Shown here: piece after piece, positions 1-5,274 of the stretch | Layout: the number at the start of each line of letters is the position of its first letter | How positions within the stretch are numbered: the first letter of the stretch is position 1 | Assembly: GCA_002683195.1 (NCBI GenBank) | Contig: NYSW01000024.1 | Coordinates: 1 to 8,795 of the forward strand | Length of the DNA: 8,795 nt | Direction of reading: 5' to 3' | From: Phycisphaerae bacterium | Lineage (GTDB): Bacteria; Planctomycetota; Phycisphaerae; Phycisphaerales; SM1A02 | Notes under the pieces: generated by a model | Databases searched by the model: none | Seen by the model: only the letters and a program-made list of their open reading frames with translations | What the model was told of the DNA's origin: nothing | Program-made: the position numbers and the translations under genes

Positions 1-119
1 GTTCGATCGGAGCCGGGCACTATCCGGTGGTCGTCGATCTCGATGCCGACGGCGATCTCGACATCGTCCTCCCCGGCAAGAGCGGACTGCACCTGCTCAA
101 GCAGAGAAACACGCCCTGA
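1..119 (+). CDS. FG-GAP/VCBS repeat protein, 3' end only
   Basis: Only the last 38 codons are present; the frame is open from the left edge and ends at TGA 117-119. The translation contains H-Y-P-V-V-V-D-L-D-A-D-G-D-L-D-I-V-L-P-G. This is the core of an FG-GAP/VCBS (integrin-alpha-like) repeat: a calcium-binding D-x-D-x-D-G-D-x-D loop followed by a hydrophobic strand, as in the blades of extracellular beta-propellers. The final G-L-H-L-L-K-Q-R-N-T-P fits the last strand of such a propeller. These proteins are usually exported and large, with roles in adhesion or surface binding in planctomycetes. The N-terminus, any signal peptide and other domains lie outside the window, so the specific function cannot be told. 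I see no U-tract terminator in the 206 bases before the next gene. Confidence 0.8.
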   Translation, partial: SIGAGHYPVVVDLDADGDLDIVLPGKSGLHLLKQRNTP

Positions 120-325
120 ACGTCGTTCCTTCGGACCCGGCCGGCCCCAGACCTGACCCACTCCGACCGGACCGGATCAGCCCCGGGAGGGAAACAGAAA
201 AATAGTCCCCGAGTCGGGAAACCCACCGTGCGGCCGGACGTAGACATCTCCGGCGTCCCGGGGAGGTCGACTCGATCATTCCGGGAATGAACATATTTCG
301 GGGGCGGTGCACCGAGAGGTGCCGA

Positions 326-1402
326 ATGGAATCGACAATGCGAAGACACGTCTTGAACAGTGCGGTGGCTGGTTCCCTGGTCCTGGCTCACGCGATCTCG
401 TACGCCCACGCCTACGACACCGAGCAGATCCCCACGGAACGGGGAAACGTTCCGCTTTACCTGCCATCTGACATCGATCCCGGGAATGACCTTCCTCTGG
501 TGATCTCGTTGCATGGATTCACCGGCAACGGAACCGAACACGAGAACTACTTCAATCTCAGAAGTCAGATCGACGATCAGGACTTCATGCTCTGCGTTCC
601 CAACGGACTGCGGAACTCCCAGGGAGATCGCTTCTGGAACGGCACCAACTTCTGTTGCGACTTCGAAGGTCAGTCCACCGATGATTCCGGTTTCCTTCGT
701 GGCCTGATCGAACAGGTGATCGCCGATCATCCGGTGGACCTTGACAGCATTCACGTGGTCGGACATTCCAACGGTGGCTTCATGTCCTACCGGATGGCCT
801 GCGATCACGCGGATCTCATCGCGTCGATCGCCAGTCTCGCCGGTGCGACCTTCGACGACCCTTCCGATTGCGAGCCCAGCGAACCCGTCCACGTGCTGCA
901 GATCCACGGCACCGCGGATGACGTCATCGCGTACGACGGAAGCTGCATCATCCCCTTCTTCTTCTGCCACCCCGGCGCGGAGCAGTCCGTCTCGACCTGG
1001 TCCCAGTACAACCAGTGCGATGGTGAATTCAAGGACGGCGGAAGCCTCGATCTGGTCAACGGACTCTCCGGATCGGAGACCCGCCGGACCCTGGTGACCG
1101 AGGGTTGCTCCGACCGCGGCACCGCGGAACTCTGGTCGATCAACGGTGGTGATCACGGTCCGTCCTTCAACGCCAACTTCCGGCGTGAACTCGTGGAATG
1201 GCTCCTGATCCACCGACGCTCGTCCCCCGACGCATGCCCGACCGACCTCGACGGCGATGACACGGTCGATGGGTCGGACCTGAGCCTGCTGCTCGCCAAA
1301 TGGGGTACCGCGACCGAGGCCTACGACCTCGACGGAGACGGCACGGTCGGAGCCTCCGACCTCGGCCTTCTCTTCGCCACCTGGGGGACCTGCCCGGGCT
1401 GA
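326..1402 (+). CDS. Secreted PHB-depolymerase/feruloyl-esterase-like hydrolase with C-terminal dockerin
   Basis: This alpha/beta-hydrolase probably cleaves ester bonds outside the cytoplasm. Residues 1-29 form a signal peptide (Met-Arg-Arg-His, a hydrophobic core, then A-H-A before Tyr30). The catalytic domain (about 45-297) has L-H-G-F-T-G near the oxyanion site, the nucleophile elbow G-H-S-N-G (Ser148), an acid in G-T-A-D-D (Asp198 or Asp199) and His277 in G-G-D-H-G, the pattern of the LpqC/PHB-depolymerase and CE1 feruloyl esterases. Many cysteines suggest disulfides and export. Residues 304-357 hold two dockerin-type calcium loops, D-L-D-G-D-D-T-V-D and D-L-D-G-D-G-T-V-G. I chose ATG 326 because GAGAGGT (314-320) sits 5 bases upstream; ATG 338 also leaves a good signal peptide, and ATG 287 would add 13 polar residues in front of it. 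The substrate (polyester, feruloylated or acetylated polysaccharide) cannot be read from sequence. Confidence 0.87.
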   Translation: MESTMRRHVLNSAVAGSLVLAHAISYAHAYDTEQIPTERGNVPLYLPSDIDPGNDLPLVISLHGFTGNGTEHENYFNLRSQIDDQDFMLCVPNGLRNSQGDRFWNGTNFCCDFEGQSTDDSGFLRGLIEQVIADHPVDLDSIHVVGHSNGGFMSYRMACDHADLIASIASLAGATFDDPSDCEPSEPVHVLQIHGTADDVIAYDGSCIIPFFFCHPGAEQSVSTWSQYNQCDGEFKDGGSLDLVNGLSGSETRRTLVTEGCSDRGTAELWSINGGDHGPSFNANFRRELVEWLLIHRRSSPDACPTDLDGDDTVDGSDLSLLLAKWGTATEAYDLDGDGTVGASDLGLLFATWGTCPG

Positions 1403-1422
1403 GAACCGGAGACGACTCGCCG

Positions 1423-1454
1423 CCGGAGCGTCGCAGGACTGAAGCGCGCTCCGG
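1423..1454. terminator. Hairpin between convergent genes, possible weak terminator
   Basis: CCGGAGCG (1423-1430) pairs perfectly with CGCTCCGG (1447-1454) across a 16-base loop, 21 bases after the esterase stop and in the convergent gap before the metallophosphoesterase stop. It has no T-run on either strand, so it is not a canonical intrinsic terminator; it could be an RNA 3'-end stabiliser or chance. The rest of the gap (1403-1612) shows no gene, only a dense run of GATC sites. Confidence 0.3.
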
Positions 1455-1612
1455 GGGTGAGCCTCACCGATGGTCTGTCGTCACCAGGCCCGATCGGGAT
1501 CCGGCACCCGATCGATCAGGACATCGAGGATCTGAATGCGGTCGACATCGATCACGTGACGGACCGCAAGGACGGGAGCCGGGAAGACCCGGGCGTCCTG
1601 ATCCAGATCGGA

Positions 1613-2632
1613 TCAGTCCCGGACTCGGACGAGTCTGCGATCTCGGATTCGAGGGGCGATCTGCTCGCCATGGATCAGAGCCGGGTTCTTGTGCGAGCCG
1701 AGTTCCGCCGGCGACTTCCCGACCCAGCAACTCGATGTTCCCTCGACCCGGACCTGATGGGTCGCGGGATCGACGGTCAGGGTGGCGAACAAGGCATCCT
1801 CGTAGGGACAGGTGCAGGAGATCCATGGATGCGACTCGTGGATCTCCTTGGAATAGCTCTCGTGACGGTGATCACCACCGACCCACTGGTATGACGCGGA
1901 GTTGACGTGCAGGTGGGTGACGTTCCGGACTCGGAGCACGTGATCGATGTGCGAATGTCCGTTGATCACCAGAATCACCTTGTCGGCGGCGGCTTCGAGC
2001 AGCGCCTGGATCTCCTCGGCGTTGTCGATCGCCCAAGGGCCCGCCAACGGCTGGTGGCAGGCGACGATGATCGGGCCGTCGATCTCCTTCAACTGCGTCT
2101 TCAACCAGGCCGACTGTTCGGGGCCGACGTACCGGGGGTAGCCCCCTTCGTGGTCCGGTGAACCGGCGTCGTTGCCATCGAGCACCAGCAGGCGGATGCC
2201 GTCGATGTCCTTGACGTAGTGCCGGTCCGGCATTCCCCACATCTCGATGCACTCGGCCGTGGTCGATCCGGCATCGGTGTCGTGATTGCCGATGACGTGC
2301 AGGCTGTTCTCGTGGGCCTGGTTGAAACGCTCGATGATCGCCCGGTTCTTCGTCTGTGGGTAGGCGAAGTCCCCGAGCTGGATGATGGCGTCAGGTCGTT
2401 TCACCGCCATGGCTTCGAGGAAGACGTCGAGCCGCTCGCCTCCATCGTGCATCACATCGTGATGCAGGTCCGCGATGACCCCGATGCGAACCGGTTTCCG
2501 CAGGGCTCTCACCGCGGCCGTCGACACCCCGGGAAGGGCGATGGCCAACGAGGCCGCGGTGGCGACGTTCAAGAAGCCACGCCGCTCGAGGCGGGGTTCG
2601 CGGGAGGACTCTCCAGGCGATGATTCATTCAT
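1613..2632 (-). CDS. Tat-exported calcineurin-like metallophosphoesterase
   Basis: A 339-residue binuclear-metal phosphoesterase that hydrolyses phosphomono- or diesters; the substrate is unknown. The N-terminus is a twin-arginine signal: E-R-R-G-F-L-N (Arg17-Arg18) then a hydrophobic stretch A-T-A-A-S-L-A-I-A-L-P-G, so the folded metalloenzyme is probably exported by Tat. All five family motifs are visible: D55-x-H57, G-D (87-88), G-N-H-D (115-118), H193 in A-C-H-Q-P, and G-H-S-H (225-228). The order and spacing resemble Icc/CpdA-like and related class III phosphodiesterases. Start ATG 2632 is chosen because it places the Tat motif 16 residues in; the frame is open for 71 codons further upstream, but that stretch is Arg/Gly/Pro-rich and unlike coding sequence. 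The C-terminus (P-R-I-R-D-R-R-L) looks like a natural family end. No strong ribosome-binding site is seen. The gene is monocistronic and convergent with the esterase. Confidence 0.9.
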   Translation of the reverse strand: MNESSPGESSREPRLERRGFLNVATAASLAIALPGVSTAAVRALRKPVRIGVIADLHHDVMHDGGERLDVFLEAMAVKRPDAIIQLGDFAYPQTKNRAIIERFNQAHENSLHVIGNHDTDAGSTTAECIEMWGMPDRHYVKDIDGIRLLVLDGNDAGSPDHEGGYPRYVGPEQSAWLKTQLKEIDGPIIVACHQPLAGPWAIDNAEEIQALLEAAADKVILVINGHSHIDHVLRVRNVTHLHVNSASYQWVGGDHRHESYSKEIHESHPWISCTCPYEDALFATLTVDPATHQVRVEGTSSCWVGKSPAELGSHKNPALIHGEQIAPRIRDRRLVRVRD

Positions 2633-2780
2633 GACGTCCGTCACCCTACCACCCGCGTTGTTCGGAACCACGTGCCTGATGGAATCGGTGGCGAAAACCG
2701 GTCCTGATCGCCGCGCCGACCGTTGCGGAGACGAAAATCCAGGAACGATCGGGATCCCGGATCGACTTCCCCCGGAGAGA

Positions 2781-2797
2781 CGCCCGGCCGCCGGGCG
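2781..2797. repeat. Perfect GC-rich inverted repeat
   Basis: CGCCCGGC (2781-2788) and GCCGGGCG (2790-2797) are exact inverted repeats around one central base, so RNA could fold a 7-bp stem with a 3-base loop. It lies in the gap between the divergent metallophosphoesterase start (2632) and the dockerin mini-gene start (2848). It has no T-run, so it is unlikely to be an intrinsic terminator; a protein-binding site or leader structure is possible, and chance in GC-rich DNA is also possible. Confidence 0.35.
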
Positions 2798-2847
2798 CTG
2801 ACATCTCCCGACGGCCGCACGCGTGCCGGGGCACCGGAGACACATCG

Positions 2848-3038
2848 ATGACCCTCGAAGACCAGCCGTCCAATCGCAGCGTGCTGCGAGCCGTGTCCGG
2901 TGCGCCGGTGCCCGGTCTTCTCCTTGCCAACGTCATGGCCCTCGCCCTGTATCCCGCCCCGCGGACTTCGATCGCGACGACGCGGTCGATGTCGCCGACC
3001 TCGGCCTGCGGTTCATGCCCCGGGGGCCATGTCGCTGA
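2848..3038 (+). pseudogene. Frame-broken mini-gene: signal peptide joined to half a dockerin
   Basis: ATG 2848 has a good ribosome-binding site (GGAGA, 2836-2840, 7-base gap). It opens a frame whose first 37 residues look like a long export signal, with a hydrophobic core V-P-G-L-L-L-A-N-V-M-A-L-A-L-Y-P-A. The matching C-terminal part is in a different frame: from 2961 the codons read A-D-F-D-R-D-D-A-V-D-V-A-D-L-G and end R-G-P-C-R at TGA 3036-3038. This is a dockerin calcium loop with Asp at positions 1, 3, 5, 9 and 12. Adding one C to the CCCC run at 2957-2960 would fuse both parts into a 63-residue product, with A-P-A before Asp as a possible signal-peptidase site. The usual L-L-x-x-W-G end has become R-F-M-P-R-G, suggesting decay. 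I infer a remnant of a dockerin-tagged exported protein that lost its catalytic middle. A one-base sequencing error is also possible. Confidence 0.45.
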
Positions 3039-3047
3039 TTCGGAGCG

Positions 3048-3071
3048 ACCGGTTCGATTCAACCGGTTCGA
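3048..3071. repeat. Tandem 10-base repeat that is also an inverted repeat
   Basis: ACCGGTTCGA occurs at 3048-3057 and 3062-3071. The same bases give an inverted repeat, ACCGGTT (3048-3054) against AACCGGT (3061-3067), with a 6-base loop. It sits between the mini-gene stop and the stop of the AsmA-like gene (minus strand, 3076), so it may help end or protect either transcript. No T-run follows on either strand. Confidence 0.4.
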
Positions 3072-3075
3072 CGGG

Positions 3076-3963
3076 CTACTTCTTCTTCCCGTTCGATGTC
3101 TCGGAGTCGGTTCCGATCACCTTGCCGAGGTCCTTGCCGATCTCACCGACCGCATTCTTGATCGCATCCTCACCCCCGTCCTTGATCTTGGTGATCTTGC
3201 CCACCACGTCGGCCATGCCCTTCCCAAGATCGAACTGGACCCCACCAAGATCGAGATGACCGAGACTGCTCAGGCCTCCCTCCATGGTGGTGAGGAGCAG
3301 GGACGGGACCTGCATCGGGGCCGCCTTCGCGGCGGACGCGATGATCGAGTGCAGGATGATGGTCGTCACCTGGTCGAGGGGAACGCCGTTCTCCTTGCGA
3401 CCGATGTCCCGAACGAGGATCTGGTCGATGGTGAGTTTCGTCGGCTGTCGCTCGCTGGTCACCGGTTCGAGACTGAAGGTGACCTCGACGTTCTTGACCA
3501 GCACCTTGTCGATGATGAACTTCTGGGGGTCCGATCCGTCATCGGTCGACTTGGAATCGTTGTCCGAGGGGGGCCCCGAGGCGTTGTCGATGATGGTGCC
3601 GACGTTGCTGCCATTCAACCGCTGGATGAGATTGAGTTCGATGTCGCGGAGCGTGATCAGCTTGATCTCGATTCGCTCGGAGAACACCGAACCCAGATCC
3701 ACGCCCAGCACGCCACGCTTCAGCGTGAGGAACTCGCCGTCGTATCCCTTTGGATTGGCGATATCCAGCCCCGAGATCGTGGTCCGCTCCTCGAAAAGGC
3801 TGATCTCGAAGGAATCGACCGTGGTGTCCACGCCGAGCGCATCGGTCGCCGCGGTCTCGATCTCCGAAGCGATCATGGTGTTGATCGTGAAGTAGAGGAT
3901 CGTCAGTCCGACGATCAGAAGACCGACGAAGACGAGCAGGCCGCGAAAAATCAATTTCTTCAT
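3076..3963 (-). CDS. AsmA-like single-pass envelope protein
   Basis: A 295-residue protein anchored by one N-terminal membrane segment: M-K-K-L-I-F-R, then a hydrophobic stretch to about residue 26, with the rest predicted outside the cytoplasmic membrane. The following strands match the N-terminal AsmA/DUF748 pattern: a 'thresholded' strand pair around 45-70 (T-V-D-S-F-E-I-S-L-F, then I-S-G-L-D-I-A-N-P-K-G), a repeat of that logic near 97-123 (I-K-L-I-T-L-R-D-I-E-L, then N-G-S-N-V-G-T-I), an acidic Ser/Asp linker (about 127-146), and a third block near 149-187. The tail is amphipathic and ends in Lys-Lys-Lys. AsmA proteins belong to the VPS13-like bridge superfamily linked to lipid movement and outer-membrane homeostasis, but this one is far shorter than E. 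coli AsmA and keeps only part of the groove-forming repeats. ATG 3963 is preferred because it begins directly at the membrane segment; 53 upstream in-frame residues are Arg-rich and unlikely. The gene is divergent from trhO. Confidence 0.8.
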   Translation of the reverse strand: MKKLIFRGLLVFVGLLIVGLTILYFTINTMIASEIETAATDALGVDTTVDSFEISLFEERTTISGLDIANPKGYDGEFLTLKRGVLGVDLGSVFSERIEIKLITLRDIELNLIQRLNGSNVGTIIDNASGPPSDNDSKSTDDGSDPQKFIIDKVLVKNVEVTFSLEPVTSERQPTKLTIDQILVRDIGRKENGVPLDQVTTIILHSIIASAAKAAPMQVPSLLLTTMEGGLSSLGHLDLGGVQFDLGKGMADVVGKITKIKDGGEDAIKNAVGEIGKDLGKVIGTDSETSNGKKK

Positions 3964-4198
3964 GAGCACCAGGATCCAGAAGCGGGAGGATGTCGGAAGC
4001 GGAAAGCCCATTGTGGTCGGAAAACCGTCGTCTCGTCGCCTCACCCGGTGGACGCGACCCTCGAAACCGCCCTTCACCGACGATCGCGGCCGTCGAACGG
4101 TTTCCTTTTCCATGTGAATCACCGATCATGCGCGGGTCGTCCGCTCCGAACCTTCAATCATCGGACTCCCAGAGAATCCGGAACCTGAGGACCCTCGC

Positions 4199-5107
4199 GT
4201 GCCCGAAGTCGTCGTCACCACCTTCTACCGATTCATCCGCCTCGAGGATCCCGCCTCGTTGCAGGCGGGCATCGAGACGTGTTGCGAGCAGGCCGGGGTT
4301 CGAGGAATCATCCTCCTGGCGGAGGAAGGAATCAATGCGACCATCGCCGGTGAACGGGACGGAATCACCGCGGTGCTCGACTTCCTCCAACGGGACCCTC
4401 GATTCACGGGACTCACCGTCAAGGAGTCGATCACCCGCGACCCTCCCTTCCGGAAGATGCGGGTCCGGATCAAACGGGAGATCATCACCATGGGAGTTCC
4501 GGGGATCGACCCCGAGCATCTGACCGGAACCTACGTCGCCCCCGAGGACTGGAACGAACTGATCAACGATCCCGAGGTCATCGTGATCGACACGCGAAAC
4601 GACTACGAAGTCCAGATCGGATCCTTCCGAAACGCGATCGACCCGGACATCCGGACCTTCGGTCAACTGCCGGCCTGGCTCGCGCATCGCATCGATGCGG
4701 GGAAACAGCCGCGGGTCGCGATGTTCTGCACCGGCGGCATTCGATGCGAGAAGTCGACCGCGTATCTCAAGCAGGCGGGCGTGCGGGAGGTGTATCACCT
4801 CGAGGGCGGCATCCTCCGGTATCTCGAACGGGTCCCCGAGGCGGAGAGCCTCTGGCACGGGGAGTGTTTCGTCTTCGACGAGCGGGTGTCGGTCGGGCAC
4901 GGCCTCGTGGTCGGAAGTCATGACCTCTGTCGGGCCTGCCGCCGCCCGATCAGCGAGTCGGACAAGGAGTCGGATCTCCACCGCGAAGGGGTGAGCTGCC
5001 CCCGTTGTCACGCGGAGACCACCGAGACCCAGAAGGCGGGGTTCGCCGAACGAGGGCGACAGGTCGAAATCGCTCGCGCCCGAGGCGATCGGCACCTCGC
5101 GGATTGA
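4199..5107 (+). CDS. trhO: tRNA uridine(34) hydroxylase, rhodanese-domain TrhO
   Basis: TrhO (YceA) catalyses the oxygen-dependent hydroxylation of uridine 34 in certain tRNAs to 5-hydroxyuridine, the precursor of wobble cmo5U/mo5U modifications; it is cytoplasmic. The 302-residue product has the family order: an N-terminal acylphosphatase-like UPF0176 region (Y-R-F-I near 10-13; A-E-E-G-I-N-A-T-I near 41-49), a linker with M-R-V-R-I-K-R-E-I, a rhodanese domain from about 112 (V-I-D-T-R-N-D-Y-E at 129-137), and the active loop C-T-G-G-I-R-C-E-K with catalytic Cys177 and the second Cys183. The C-terminus carries two CxxC pairs (Cys244/247 and Cys267/270) typical of the family. The start is GTG 4199, supported by TGAGG (4186-4190) 8 bases upstream. 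It is divergently oriented from the AsmA-like gene across a 235-base gap (3964-4198) in which I see no clear promoter. The length is normal and all key residues are present. Confidence 0.93.
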   Translation: MPEVVVTTFYRFIRLEDPASLQAGIETCCEQAGVRGIILLAEEGINATIAGERDGITAVLDFLQRDPRFTGLTVKESITRDPPFRKMRVRIKREIITMGVPGIDPEHLTGTYVAPEDWNELINDPEVIVIDTRNDYEVQIGSFRNAIDPDIRTFGQLPAWLAHRIDAGKQPRVAMFCTGGIRCEKSTAYLKQAGVREVYHLEGGILRYLERVPEAESLWHGECFVFDERVSVGHGLVVGSHDLCRACRRPISESDKESDLHREGVSCPRCHAETTETQKAGFAERGRQVEIARARGDRHLAD

Positions 5108-5274
5108 CCCGGCCCCGAGCGATCGATCCTCTCCGCGAACGAAATTCGAGGTATTCGTCAATCGCATCCAACCACATCCGTTCGAGCCGCGTAGGGACGA
5201 CGGGGCCATCTGACGGTGAGTTTTGCGCGGCATCTCCGCCGGCGCGATTCGGGCCGTGATACCGGAGTTCCGTC

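Noticed and set aside
20..1213. Long minus-strand open frame (397 codons) opposite the esterase
   Set aside because: The plus strand has a full catalytic triad, signal peptide and dockerin. The antisense product has no recognisable domain and only reflects GC-rich third positions.
1481..1612. In-frame 43-codon extension after the TGA of the metallophosphoesterase, possibly readthrough or recoding
   Set aside because: The protein already ends at a family-like P-R-I-R-D-R-R-L tail, no recoding hairpin is evident, and an open stretch of this length is common in GC-rich DNA.
3050..3062. GGTTCGATTC, resembling a tRNA T-loop
   Set aside because: The flanks do not form a 5-bp T-stem (only the closing G-C pairs) and no acceptor, D or anticodon arm lies upstream on this strand.
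3964..4122. Upstream extension of the AsmA-like gene to ATG 4122
   Set aside because: The 53 added residues are Arg-rich and would push the membrane anchor inward; the Met-Lys-Lys start at 3963 is the natural one.
2848..4188. Plus-strand open frame of 446 codons running across the AsmA-like gene
   Set aside because: Beyond the first 37 signal-like residues it is the shadow of the minus-strand AsmA-like gene; its composition (His/Asp/Arg-rich) has no domain pattern.
4154..5233. Minus-strand open frame opposite trhO
   Set aside because: TrhO on the plus strand is complete with all catalytic residues; the antisense product is a compositional shadow.
5108..5274. Possible regulatory region or small gene between trhO and the GH16 gene
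   Set aside because: Apart from the GGAG ribosome-binding site at 5264-5267, I see no convincing promoter, hairpin with a T-run, or credible small frame.
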